DNA of 34,890 nt from Verrucomicrobiota bacterium (GTDB taxonomy: Bacteria; Verrucomicrobiota; Kiritimatiellia; JAAZAB01), in the NCBI GenBank assembly GCA_018898455.1, contig JAHIJO010000151.1:1-34890 (forward strand), in the 5' to 3' direction. This document shows, piece after piece, positions 26,914-34,881 of this stretch (the stretch's first letter is position 1; each line of letters starts with the position of its first letter). Position numbers and translations under genes: made by a program. The notes under the pieces are model-generated. The model was not told where the DNA came from. It saw only the letters and a list, made by a program, of their open reading frames with translations, and ran no database searches.

Positions 26914-27252
26914 TCAGGGCGTAGTCGCCATCGTTATTTCCGCTGGTTTGGAAGTTTCCTGAGCCCGCGCCACGGCGAGAACGATCTGGGCCCGCAGGAT
27001 GTCTCCGTTGAGTTTCAGCCGCTCCCGCAGGGGCGCCAGCTGGGATGGTTCAAGGGAAAACGTGAACAACACGTAGAACCCGGAATCCTTCTTCCTGAGC
27101 GGACGGGCAAAATTATTGCGTCCCATCCGGGTCATTGCGTCCACCGTGCCGCCCAGTTTGATGATGTCTGCGCGAATCGTTTCCAGTTTAGCTTCCAGCG
27201 CCGCTTCATCCGCCGGCGGGAATAAAATAATCATACCTTGGTATTTTCTCAA
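26914..27252 (-). CDS. rpsF: 30S ribosomal protein S6
   Basis: The 112-residue product matches S6: YQGMIILFPPADEAALEAKLETI at the start, then GRNNFARPLRKKDSGFYVLFTF. The start codon is TTG at 27252, with AGGAGG about 6 nt ahead; there is no ATG alternative near it. The gene opens the rpsF-ssb-rpsR-rplI-dnaB string, 91 nt downstream of pth, and a stable hairpin lies in its leader. Confidence 0.94.
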   Translation of the reverse strand: MRKYQGMIILFPPADEAALEAKLETIRADIIKLGGTVDAMTRMGRNNFARPLRKKDSGFYVLFTFSLEPSQLAPLRERLKLNGDILRAQIVLAVARAQETSKPAEITMATTP

Positions 27253-27297
27253 TGATTCCTCCTAACGCGGCCTCGTCGCCGCCGAAATTCCAAGTTC

Positions 27298-27325
27298 CCG
27301 CATTGCCCGTTGAGCGGGCAAGCGG
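27298..27325 (-). promoter_or_regulatory. Stable hairpin in the rpsF leader
   Basis: ccgc-a-ttgcccg (27298-27309) pairs with cgggcaa-gcgg (27315-27325): 11 bp with a single bulged base and a 5-nt loop. Read toward rpsF there is no U-run, so it is not an obvious terminator of pth. S6:S18 autoregulatory hairpins occur in rpsF leaders of many bacteria, but their conserved CCG bulge is not clearly present. Confidence 0.5.
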
Positions 27326-27343
27326 TCACTTTTTAATTTAACT

Positions 27344-27922
27344 TCAAACATGCCGCTTGTTGAATGCGTTCATGGCCGCATCCGCGCCGTGCTCCAGAAG
27401 GAAATCGACTGCGTCGGCCGTTGATTGAATTATCGGCTCCATTTCCTTCCAGGCCGTTGCCGCCAACGGAGTCAACACATAGGTCACCAAGTCCGTCTGA
27501 TATTCATTGCGGCCGATCCCCACCCGGATGCGGGGGAATGCCTCTTGGCCCAAGTGGTCCAGAAGCGACTGCATTCCCTTGTGTCCGCCACTGCCTCCCC
27601 GGGCCCGAATACGCAATTGCCCCACCGGCAGGTCGGCATCGTCCGTGATGACGGTCAGGTCCTGAATTGCCGTCCCCGTCTTTCGCATGATGGCGGCCAC
27701 GACCGGTCCGCTGTTATTCATGAACGCGACGGGCTTGACCAGCAATACATTATGGCCGGCAATCGATCCCTTCCCGATCCGTGCTCGGAACCGGAAACTG
27801 CGCCGCAAGGCGCAGTGATGCCGATTCGCCAATGCGTCAATCGCCTCAAATCCGACATTATGCGGGGTCCGGGCGTATTGACTGCCCGGATTTCCCAGTC
27901 CCACAATCACCTTGGTAGCCAT
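27344..27922 (-). CDS. pth: Peptidyl-tRNA hydrolase
   Basis: Pth releases peptides from tRNAs dropped during translation. The 192-residue protein begins MATKVIVGLGNPGSQYARTPHNVGF, with Asn11 and catalytic His21. FMNNSG and TDDADLPVG (Asp94) follow. GGHKG has Lys where the E. coli enzyme has Asn114. The start at 27922 is chosen by homology; a 53-residue Lys/Arg-rich in-frame extension upstream is only the other frame of the low-complexity tail of rplY and is rejected. It lies 16 nt after rplY. Confidence 0.95.
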   Translation of the reverse strand: MATKVIVGLGNPGSQYARTPHNVGFEAIDALANRHHCALRRSFRFRARIGKGSIAGHNVLLVKPVAFMNNSGPVVAAIMRKTGTAIQDLTVITDDADLPVGQLRIRARGGSGGHKGMQSLLDHLGQEAFPRIRVGIGRNEYQTDLVTYVLTPLAATAWKEMEPIIQSTADAVDFLLEHGADAAMNAFNKRHV

Positions 27923-27938
27923 GAGTCTGGCGATCGGA

Positions 27939-28748
27939 TCAGGCTTTCGCTTTGCCCTTTCCTTCCTTGCCCTTGGTCTCTTTGCCTTTTTCCTTGGGTT
28001 CCGCCGGCTTTTCTTTAGAGGGGGCTTCCTTCGCTTCTTTCTCTTTGCCCTGTTCCTTGCCTTTTTCTTTGCCTTCTTCACCTTCTTCAGCGCCTTCCTT
28101 CTTTTCTTGGCCGATGACTTCAGGCCCCTCGGCCGCCGCTTCGCCGGCTTCGGCTTCAGGCTTCACTTCTTCCTCGATATGCGGCAGTTGGACGGATGCG
28201 ACGGCGATGTCGCCGGCTGTCAGCAGGCTGAACTTGGGGTCGATCTTCAGATCGCGGACGAATAATCGGTCGCCGATATTCAGGGCGCTGACGTCCAGCG
28301 TGAACTCCTTCACGATATCGGTCGGCAGGCATTCCACGTCGACCGCGCGGAGAAGATGCTCGAGTACGCCGCCCTGCTGGGTGACGCCCGTCGGCTCGCC
28401 CAGGAGCGTAATGGCCACGGCCACGCGCAGTTTCTGGGTCATGGATATTTCCAGGAAGTCGGCGTGCAGCGCGCAGTCCCGGATGCGGTCGCGCTGGATT
28501 TCCTTCAAAAGGACTTTGCGCGATTCCTGGCCTTCAATCTCAAGGTCCAGGATCAGGTTCTGGGAGCCTTGATGGCGAATCATGAGTTCAAAGCTGTGAC
28601 GATTCACCTTCAGCGAACGGGATTGCCCCTGGGTGTCATAAACCACGCAGGGCATCCACCCCTGCTGGCGCAGACGGTTCACCTGGCTCGAACCGACCTC
28701 TGTGCGGGGAGAAGCTGACACTTTAACGGATTCGATTTCCTTGATCAT
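27939..28748 (-). CDS. rplY: 50S ribosomal protein L25 (Ctc form) with long Lys/Glu tail
   Basis: L25 binds 5S rRNA. The 269-residue protein has the N-terminal 5S-binding domain (residues ~1-95) and the Ctc-type beta domain (~96-190, e.g. GVTQQGGVLEHLLRAVDVECLPTDI). After these come about 75 residues made almost only of Lys, Glu, Gly, Ala and Pro. Ctc proteins often carry short acidic tails, but this one is longer and mixed-charge. The start at 28748 has AGGGAG 9 nt ahead, and the upstream in-frame ATG is rejected. It lies between prs and pth, the common order. Confidence 0.94.
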   Translation of the reverse strand: MIKEIESVKVSASPRTEVGSSQVNRLRQQGWMPCVVYDTQGQSRSLKVNRHSFELMIRHQGSQNLILDLEIEGQESRKVLLKEIQRDRIRDCALHADFLEISMTQKLRVAVAITLLGEPTGVTQQGGVLEHLLRAVDVECLPTDIVKEFTLDVSALNIGDRLFVRDLKIDPKFSLLTAGDIAVASVQLPHIEEEVKPEAEAGEAAAEGPEVIGQEKKEGAEEGEEGKEKGKEQGKEKEAKEAPSKEKPAEPKEKGKETKGKEGKGKAKA

Positions 28749-28790
28749 GAGTTCGTGCTCCCTGAATGGCGCGCCCCGCGCCATGAATCA

Positions 28791-29720
28791 TTAGATGTTG
28801 AACAACGACGATACCGATTGGTTATTGTGTATCCGGCGAATGGCTTCCGCCAGCAGGTCTGCCACTGTCAGCACCTGGATCGACACGGAACTGGTCGGCG
28901 CTCTCAGCGGGACGCTGTCGGTGACAATGAATTCTTTGATGGCCGACCGGCTCAAGCGTTCGAACGCTTCCGGGATCATGACGGCATGGGTGACCATGGC
29001 GTAAATGTCCCGGGCACCTTTTTTCTTCAACAGGTCGGCGGCGGCGCACAAGGTGCCTCCGGTGGTCACCAGGTCGTCCACCAGGACGGCGGTGCGTCCG
29101 TCCACGTCGCCGACCACGTGATAGGTTTCAACGGAATTGGGGCTGGTCCGCTGTTTGGCGACGATCGCCAGGCCGGAATTCAACATCCGTGAATATTGAT
29201 AGGCCATCTTCATGCCGCCGGGATCGGGAGACACGATGACCAGATTGTCAAAGCCCTTTTCCCGCAGGGGTTTTACCATAACCGGGGCCGCGCAGAGATG
29301 ATCCACGGGAATGTCGAAAAATCCCTGAATCTGCTGGGTATGCAGATCCATGGTCAGCAAGCGGTTGACCCCGGCCGCCACCAGCAGATTGGCAACCAGC
29401 TTGGCCGTGATCGGAACGCGCGGCTGGTCTTTACGGTCCTGGCGCCCGTAGCCGTAAAAGGGGACGACTGCCGTGATCCGCGCCGCCGATGCCCGGCGCA
29501 TGGCGTCGATGACGATCAACAGTTCCATCAGGTGCTCGTTGGGGGGATAACAAATGGGTTGAATCATAAACACGTCACGGCCGCGAATGTTCTCCGCGAC
29601 CTTGACGGAAATTTCGCCGTCCGGAAAATGCGCAATCTGGATATCCCCCAGTGGAATGCCCAGATTTTTCGCGATACCCTCAGCCAGCTTGGGATTGGCG
29701 GTGCCGGTAAAAATCTTCAT
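28791..29720 (-). CDS. prs: Ribose-phosphate pyrophosphokinase
   Basis: Prs makes PRPP from ribose 5-phosphate and ATP for nucleotide, His and Trp synthesis. The 309-residue protein starts MKIFTGTANPKLAEGIAKNLG. It has the flexible-loop YGYGRQDRKDQPR, the metal site DLHTQQIQGFF and the PRPP loop VLVDDLVTTGGTL. The start at 29720 is set by homology; the longer frame adds 11 unrelated residues. tRNA-Gln and ispE lie upstream on the same strand. Confidence 0.97.
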   Translation of the reverse strand: MKIFTGTANPKLAEGIAKNLGIPLGDIQIAHFPDGEISVKVAENIRGRDVFMIQPICYPPNEHLMELLIVIDAMRRASAARITAVVPFYGYGRQDRKDQPRVPITAKLVANLLVAAGVNRLLTMDLHTQQIQGFFDIPVDHLCAAPVMVKPLREKGFDNLVIVSPDPGGMKMAYQYSRMLNSGLAIVAKQRTSPNSVETYHVVGDVDGRTAVLVDDLVTTGGTLCAAADLLKKKGARDIYAMVTHAVMIPEAFERLSRSAIKEFIVTDSVPLRAPTSSVSIQVLTVADLLAEAIRRIHNNQSVSSLFNI

Positions 29721-29771
29721 GTCACAAAACCTTCTTCCACGTTCCCCAGTCAAAAGTCACAGGTCTCTCCA

Positions 29772-29799
29772 GACTTTCGACCTTCAGCCTTCGACTTTC
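29772..29799. repeat. Four degenerate heptamer repeats
   Basis: The plus strand reads GACTTTC, GACCTTC, AGCCTTC, GACTTTC without gaps, between prs and the tRNA gene. Such heptamer runs are outside any gene and look like a short tandem repeat tract. Confidence 0.65.
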
Positions 29800-29813
29800 T
29801 TCTCATAGTCAGA

Positions 29814-29884
29814 TTGCCCGACCAGGATTCGAACCTGGACTCTAGCCTCCAAAGGGCTGTGTGCTGCCGTTACACCATCGGGCA
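29814..29884 (-). tRNA. tRNA-Gln (anticodon TTG)
   Basis: A complete 71-nt cloverleaf reads on the minus strand. The acceptor TGCCCGA pairs with TCGGGCA, with the U1-A72 pair typical of tRNA-Gln and discriminator A. The D stem is GTGT/GCAC. The T arm is CCAGG-TTCGAAT-CCTGG. The anticodon loop CTTTGGA gives TTG, reading CAA. The top pair of the anticodon stem is a C-A mismatch. No CCA is encoded. It lies between ispE and prs, a frequent location for tRNA-Gln. Confidence 0.95.
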
Positions 29885-29994
29885 ATTCCGCCGATGATTG
29901 CCGTGGCTGACGCTCTTCCAGCCCCCGCAAAGCGCTTTTTCGCGCCGCGCCACACCGCGAGAGGCGCCTCGGCGCTTCCCATCCTGCAAGGCTT

Positions 29995-30903
29995 TTATTC
30001 CTCAATGGCTTGAACCACACACGTCCACAGAGGACACCCTAAGTCTCCACGAATCCGTGCTTCCAACTCGCATCCCTGAGCGCGGTTTTCCACCAAAGCA
30101 AACACCGTTGATCCAGTGCCGGACAACAGTACACCTTTTGCGTTTGCTTTCTCAAGCTCATTGTAAATGATCTCGAGCAGAGGATATTTCTGAAAGACCG
30201 TCCTCTGCAGGGCGTTGAATAACCCGGCGGCAATCTGGTCCAGGGATCCTTCCTCTAAACCGGACAAAATCGAATCAAATCTACCTTCAGTCGGCGGGGA
30301 AGTCAAGTCTGGTCTATAGCGGGAGTAAATATCGCCAGTGGATATGCAGAGCCCCGGATTGACCAGGACCAGCCATAGGGAGGGCGGGACGGCTCGCCGG
30401 ACCGCTTGGATGCATTCCCCGCGACCATTCATCTTGATGGCGCCGCCATGGACCAGAGCAGGAATGTCGCTTCCCAGCTTGGATCCCAGCGCCATCATTT
30501 CTTCCCGGGACAAGCCGGTGTTCCAGAGCGTATTCAGACCTTGCAGGACGGCGGCCGCGTCGGAGCTCCCGCCGCCCATGCCGCCGGCGATGGGGATATT
30601 TTTTTTCAGAACTATGCGCGCGCCCCCGCGATAACCGGTGGCTTCCTTCAGTAAATGGGCCGCTCGGGTTACCAGGTTTTCTTTCCGCAGGCCCAAGAAA
30701 ACCGGCCAGGGAATACCTTCAAAATGCGTGAAGCTTTTGGCGACAGTGTTGATCTTTTCCGGCATGGCTTCCAGGATGAGTTGATCGCAAAGAGACACCG
30801 GCACGAGCAGGCTGTTGATCTCGTGGTAGCCGTCAATTCGCTTTCCCAGCACGTCCAGATATAAATTGATCTTGGCCGGAGCCTGAATTTCCAGTCGTTT
30901 CAT
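29995..30903 (-). CDS. ispE: 4-diphosphocytidyl-2-C-methyl-D-erythritol kinase
   Basis: IspE phosphorylates CDP-methylerythritol in the MEP isoprenoid pathway. The 302-residue GHMP kinase has the N-terminal APAKINLYLDVLGKRIDGYHEI with Lys11, the ATP loop PIAGGMGGGSSDAAA near residues 103-117, GSDIPALVHGGA and the C-terminal GVLLSGTGSTVFAL. AGGA lies 9 nt ahead of the ATG. It opens the long minus-strand run that continues to 16607. Confidence 0.95.
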   Translation of the reverse strand: MKRLEIQAPAKINLYLDVLGKRIDGYHEINSLLVPVSLCDQLILEAMPEKINTVAKSFTHFEGIPWPVFLGLRKENLVTRAAHLLKEATGYRGGARIVLKKNIPIAGGMGGGSSDAAAVLQGLNTLWNTGLSREEMMALGSKLGSDIPALVHGGAIKMNGRGECIQAVRRAVPPSLWLVLVNPGLCISTGDIYSRYRPDLTSPPTEGRFDSILSGLEEGSLDQIAAGLFNALQRTVFQKYPLLEIIYNELEKANAKGVLLSGTGSTVFALVENRAQGCELEARIRGDLGCPLWTCVVQAIEE

Positions 30904-31234
30904 GACGCATTCCTGTCGTTTCTACCTGGCAATACAGGTGGGTGTTATCGGTTAGAAACCGATAAAAGTCAAACAGGAAAATTGCCCCGTCCCGATTTGC
31001 AAACCCGGACATTTCACGCCAGGTGTTCACTCCTGACGTTCAACGGGCTTCGCGGCAGGGGCTTGTTGTTTCCATGCCGAACCGGTATTATGCGGTTGTT
31101 GAGTGCTGAATACTGGCTTGGCAGTTGATATCGGAAAACAAAAAGCCCGGACAATAAAGGCCTTCGACCGCCGTTGAATGAATAAGGGCCAATGAGATCG
31201 GGAATCCGGTTTCGATTAAACGGGGAGGATTGCC
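30904..31234. other. 331-bp divergent intergenic region with hairpin and possible promoter
   Basis: It separates ispE (minus) from the secreted-protein gene (plus). A hairpin ttatcggtt/aaccgataa spans 30945-30965 with a 3-nt loop. A promoter-like TTGTTG (31063-31068), 17 nt, TATTAT (31086-31091) faces the plus-strand gene. No open frame of interest is seen. Confidence 0.5.
31063..31091 (+). promoter_or_regulatory. Possible sigma-70-type promoter for the secreted-protein/radical SAM pair
   Basis: TTGTTG and TATTAT are spaced by 17 nt, matching the consensus at 4/6 and 5/6. It lies about 144 nt upstream of the ATG at 31235. Only sequence resemblance supports it. Confidence 0.35.
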
Positions 31235-33025
31235 ATGAGGAAAACGTGGTTGCTGTCCTGCGGGATTGTGATCGTTCTTGCCGGAGGGGGATTCCCGTGG
31301 CCGGGCGCGTCAGCGCCCCTGATTGTCAGTCCGGTTGAAGTGGAGTTTCGCCAGCTGGAGCGGGATATCCCGTCCCTTTACCTGATCAACGGCCTGTTTC
31401 TTTCCGCCGACCAGTCAAAAAGTCTTGCCGCCTTGCAGGGGGAAGGTAAACAAGTCACGGATAAAATCCGTCTCGACCTGAACCAGTTCTTGCTGAATCA
31501 CGAGCAAGAATTGAATCAATGGCTTGAAGAAACGCTTCAGGCCGGAGCGGTGGCGGGGAAAGGTCGGGGAGGCGCCTCCAAGGATTGGGCGCAACGTCAG
31601 AAAGTCCGCAAGGAATGGATGGATCTCCTTAATGCGAAGGGCTCAGACCTGGATGACCTTGCCGGAAAAACGCTGGCGGTGCTGACGCCGGCCCAGGCGG
31701 ATATCGTCAGCCGCTTCGTGCCTTGTTTCATTCCGCCCCGGGATTTCCGCAGTCCCGAGCGGGTTGGACAGGCCGATGGCGACACCTCCGTGGGCGAAAC
31801 CATACTATCCCGTCTCCGGGAAGTTCCCAGAGAGAAACAGGATCAGGGGCTGGAAAGAGCTCTGGATATCCTGGTTCCCTGTGTCATGAAAAACCAACAC
31901 GCGGCGTTGACGACTGAAGAAATAAAAAAACTGCGGGCCAACCTCAGTCGGGACCTGGATAAGATGATCCGGAAGATTCAGGTCATGAACGACGCCGACT
32001 TCCAATTGGAAAAATCCAAGCTGGTTCAGGAAATTCTATGTCTGGAGGAGAAACAGGCGCCGGAGTCCGATTCCCGGGAGGTGCTGAACAAGGTCAAGCG
32101 GTATCTGCTGAACCCGGGCATACAGGATATACTGATTCGCCGCTCCGGCGCCGCGCCGGCGTCTGACTCCGTTCCAATCATCACGCAGGAACTCCAGGAT
32201 GCCGCGCTGCGGGAACGCGGCAAGCCGTTCCGGGCGGTGGGCCTGGCCAATGAACTGGGTCTGACTCCCACCCAGGCCGGCCAATTACTGCCGATTATCC
32301 GTGCCGTCGTCGAGCGGCGGCAACGCATTGACGAACAGGCGCGCCAGATCATGCAGGAAGCTTTACCGGCCTATCAAGCCCTGGTGAAAGAGCTGGCCGA
32401 CCAACAGCCGGCATCCCGGACCGAAACAACAGCGAGCCGGTATCATCAGAAAGTCAAGGAGCTCTTTGAAGATGATTATATGAAGGAACTGCTGGTGGCG
32501 GAGGGCCAGGTGGATCTCCTGCTGGCGACCGACCAGATTGCGCTTCTCAGCGGACAGAAAAAAAACGGCAAGTCCAAAGCCGCGGGTTCAAAAAAACCGA
32601 ACGACAAAATCACAAAGGAAATTCGCCGCCGCGCGACGGCGGTGTTTGACGCCATGGATAAGGCCAGTGACGCCGACTGGCTGAAAATCAAGAGCGATAC
32701 CTGCCGGCGTTTTATCGAGTCCTGTGTGCGAAATAGTCTCATTGACCGGCAGGACGTGGATGTGGCCGCCCAGTCAGTGCGCGCCGAACAGGTTCTGGAT
32801 AAGGCTCACAAGATGGTCCAAACGGATTATCTCCGGGCCAGGGAGGACCTGATTGTGGAAATTTGTCCTCGGCGCAATCAGCCTCGTCCGGCCGTATATG
32901 GCTGGAAAAAGTCGCACGGCGATCCTCTGGAAAGCTTGAATCCCACCACCTATCTGCTGTTCAGCCCGGCCATGGAGACAGTTCTGGAACGAGCGGCCAG
33001 CCGGAAGCCCGGAATGTTAAGATGA
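31235..33025 (+). CDS. Secreted, largely helical protein of unknown function
   Basis: This 596-residue protein is not recognised. It has a signal peptide (residues 1-~27: MRKTW, a Leu/Ile/Val core, then GASA). The rest is charged and helical. Short phrases LSADQSKSL, LTPAQADIV, LTTEEIKKL and LTPTQAGQL recur before helices, resembling the LTxxQ pattern of Spy/CpxP-type periplasmic proteins, but no full domain is clear. CGGGGAGG lies just ahead of the ATG. Its TGA overlaps the start of the Tat-signal radical SAM gene as ATGA, so the two are translationally coupled and probably act together outside the cytoplasm. Confidence 0.8.
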   Translation: MRKTWLLSCGIVIVLAGGGFPWPGASAPLIVSPVEVEFRQLERDIPSLYLINGLFLSADQSKSLAALQGEGKQVTDKIRLDLNQFLLNHEQELNQWLEETLQAGAVAGKGRGGASKDWAQRQKVRKEWMDLLNAKGSDLDDLAGKTLAVLTPAQADIVSRFVPCFIPPRDFRSPERVGQADGDTSVGETILSRLREVPREKQDQGLERALDILVPCVMKNQHAALTTEEIKKLRANLSRDLDKMIRKIQVMNDADFQLEKSKLVQEILCLEEKQAPESDSREVLNKVKRYLLNPGIQDILIRRSGAAPASDSVPIITQELQDAALRERGKPFRAVGLANELGLTPTQAGQLLPIIRAVVERRQRIDEQARQIMQEALPAYQALVKELADQQPASRTETTASRYHQKVKELFEDDYMKELLVAEGQVDLLLATDQIALLSGQKKNGKSKAAGSKKPNDKITKEIRRRATAVFDAMDKASDADWLKIKSDTCRRFIESCVRNSLIDRQDVDVAAQSVRAEQVLDKAHKMVQTDYLRAREDLIVEICPRRNQPRPAVYGWKKSHGDPLESLNPTTYLLFSPAMETVLERAASRKPGMLR

Positions 33026-34173
33026 AATCTATCCAGCAGTGCGGATGCTCGCGGCGCGCTTTTCTGCGCGGCTGTGTTGTTGGCGGACTGGGGTTGGCGG
33101 CCGCAGGAGTATCGGCGGCGGAGACGCGTCGGCCGGCGGCCGCACCCAGGAAGCTGGCGCCGGTGTTCCATGAAGCGGCCTTCTGGGAGCCCGTCGCGGG
33201 CGGGCGGGTTCGGTGTTTGACCTGTCCGAATATGTGCGAATGTGGGGAAGGCGGAATAACCCGGTGCCGGACACGGGTTAACCGGGGCGGAAAATTATAC
33301 ACGATGACGTACAGTCGTCCTTGTGTGATCTATGTGGATGCCCTGGAGAAAAATCCGCTGTATCATGTGGCGCCGGGCAGTAATGCGCTGGCGACAGCTA
33401 CGGCCGGCTGCAATCTTACCTGTACCTATTGCCAGAATTGGGACATTGCGCAGGTTGGTCCGGATAAAACCCGCAACATGGATTTATCGCCTGACGCCCT
33501 GGTCGGCAAGGCCGCGGAACGCGGCGTGAAATGGCTGACCTTTTCCTACACCGAACCGGTAGCCTACTACGAATATGCGCTGGATGCGGCCCGGATCGCC
33601 CGTCAGCAGGGTCTTAAGGTGGCGGTGGTGACCGCCGGCTATATCAATCCCAAACCGCTTGAAAAACTGATGGAAATCAGCGATGCCTTCAGCGTAACGC
33701 TGAAAGGCTATTCCCAGGAGTTTTATCAGAATGTGTGCGGGGGCAATCTGGAAACTGTCTGGCAAACCCTGCGGACCCTGGCTGGATCCGGTAAATGGCT
33801 GGAAGTCGTCACCTTGATTGTGCCTGGGATGAATGACGAGGAACAAGGATTACGAAAACTGGCCCGGATGCTGGCCCAGTTGAACCGGGATATCCCCATG
33901 CATTATCTCCGGTTTTCCCCGGCCTATAAACTTAAGCATCTCCCGCAGACTCCCGTTAAAACCCTCGAAAGAGCAAGCCAACTTGCCAGACAGGAGGGGC
34001 TCCGGTACGTCTATTTGTCCAACCTGCCCGGCCATTCTGGCGCCCATACCGTCTGCCCGTCCTGTTCCCGGACTCTTATTGAACGGGTCGGTTTCAAAGT
34101 GTTGCGCAATCAGGTGAAAAACGGGTGTTGTCCTGCCTGCCGTTTTGCCATTCCCGGCATTAATCTGGGGTAG
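33022..34173 (+). CDS. amrS: AmmeMemoRadiSam-system-type radical SAM protein with Tat signal
   Basis: The 383-residue protein has a twin-arginine signal (SRRAFLRG, Arg11-Arg12, then a Gly/Ala/Leu core to about residue 33). A Cys-rich block (CLTCPNMCECGEGGITRC, residues 65-82) is followed by the radical SAM 4Fe-4S motif CNLTCTYC (Cys130, 134, 137). Two CxxC pairs close the C-terminus (CPSC, CPAC). This layout matches the AmmeMemoRadiSam radical SAM group (PflA-like). The usual partners AMMECR1 and MEMO are absent from the window. The start at 33022 overlaps the previous stop. Export of a SAM-dependent enzyme would be surprising; the substrate is unknown. Confidence 0.88.
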   Translation: MKSIQQCGCSRRAFLRGCVVGGLGLAAAGVSAAETRRPAAAPRKLAPVFHEAAFWEPVAGGRVRCLTCPNMCECGEGGITRCRTRVNRGGKLYTMTYSRPCVIYVDALEKNPLYHVAPGSNALATATAGCNLTCTYCQNWDIAQVGPDKTRNMDLSPDALVGKAAERGVKWLTFSYTEPVAYYEYALDAARIARQQGLKVAVVTAGYINPKPLEKLMEISDAFSVTLKGYSQEFYQNVCGGNLETVWQTLRTLAGSGKWLEVVTLIVPGMNDEEQGLRKLARMLAQLNRDIPMHYLRFSPAYKLKHLPQTPVKTLERASQLARQEGLRYVYLSNLPGHSGAHTVCPSCSRTLIERVGFKVLRNQVKNGCCPACRFAIPGINLG

Positions 34174-34183
34174 ATCGCCAGAG

Positions 34184-34248
34184 TGCCTCGCGGCTCTTAA
34201 CCTCCGTAGCCAGGGTTACTACGGCGCAGGAGGCTTGCCGCGGAGTGC
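34184..34248. other. Long imperfect hairpin after amrS
   Basis: The inner stem ccgtag/ctacgg flanks a 9-nt loop. Outer segments cctc and cgcggc have complementary partners (gagg, gccgcgg) with bulges. It begins about 10 nt after the amrS stop and could end transcription or be a dispersed REP-like element. Confidence 0.45.
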
Positions 34249-34755
34249 TTAACTTATAGAATCTATTCATTTCCTTTTTTGGCATGAAATATGCTCATAA
34301 TAAATAGTAAGGTTAAGAAGGAAAAGAAGTGTTCTTTGAAAACGCCTGAATGAGGATGTAAAAATACCCTGCTTGGTTCGTGCTGCGAGCCTGCTCATCC
34401 CCCGCTTGTAACAAGAGACTCTTCGGAGTTTCACCTTGTTATTTGGGAACAGAGAAAGGCGAAGCCACGACTTATGGTGGGGTATTTTTTTGCCTGGATT
34501 GATGGTTGCCAGGATCACAGGGTTCAGAAATAGTCGGTTTTTGCCGGAAGCCGCCCCGGATTATCAAATTATAAAAAATGCAAATACCTGCCGGCGGTTG
34601 ATATCGGTTTCTTTGTCATTTTTCACAATGAGTTTTCCAAGAGGCTCGATGGTTATGCCATTTTGCTCTACCGCTTGTTCCGCGATTTTGTCGTTCGTAG
34701 TCTTGAATTGAACAGCAATGATATCCGTCTTGGATGATTGCGATATCTGATACCT

Positions 34756-34784
34756 GAATATTGCGCGAAAATCGCGCAATATTC
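34756..34784. repeat. Terminal hairpin 1
   Basis: gaatattgcgcga (34756-34768) pairs perfectly with tcgcgcaatattc (34772-34784): 13 bp and a 3-nt loop. Confidence 0.85.
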
Positions 34785-34785
34785 A

Positions 34786-34820
34786 CTTTTCGTCAATGCT
34801 GACAAGGCATTGGCGAAAAG
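34786..34820. repeat. Terminal hairpin 2
   Basis: cttttcgtcaatgc (34786-34799) pairs with gcattggcgaaaag (34807-34820): 14 positions with one G-T wobble and a 7-nt loop. It begins one base after hairpin 1. Confidence 0.85.
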
Positions 34821-34825
34821 ACGTC

Positions 34826-34864
34826 GCGTTGGGCGGATAACCCAATGGGTTATCCGCTCAACGC
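34826..34864. repeat. Terminal hairpin 3
   Basis: gcgttgggcggataaccca (34826-34844) pairs with tgggttatccgctcaacgc (34846-34864): 19 positions with one G-T wobble around a single central base. Confidence 0.85.
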
Positions 34865-34881
34865 AAGTGGTTAACCCCTTG
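34864..34881. repeat. Terminal hairpin 4
   Basis: caagtgg pairs with ccccttg around ttaa, with one mismatch. It follows hairpin 3 directly and runs toward the window edge, so the array may continue. Confidence 0.55.

Noticed and set aside
27923..28081. 53-residue Lys/Arg-rich N-terminal extension of Pth
   Set aside because: It is the alternative reading frame of the L25 low-complexity tail; Pth homology starts exactly at the ATG at 27922.
34564..34779. Small minus-strand gene of 71 codons
   Set aside because: TTG start lies within a hairpin arm with no ribosome site, and the product is not recognised; noted as a possible remnant only.
34826..34864. Integron attC site
   Set aside because: GTTGGGC comes before GCTCAAC, the reverse of the normal attC order, and no integrase or cassette gene is visible; kept only as a hint in a finding.
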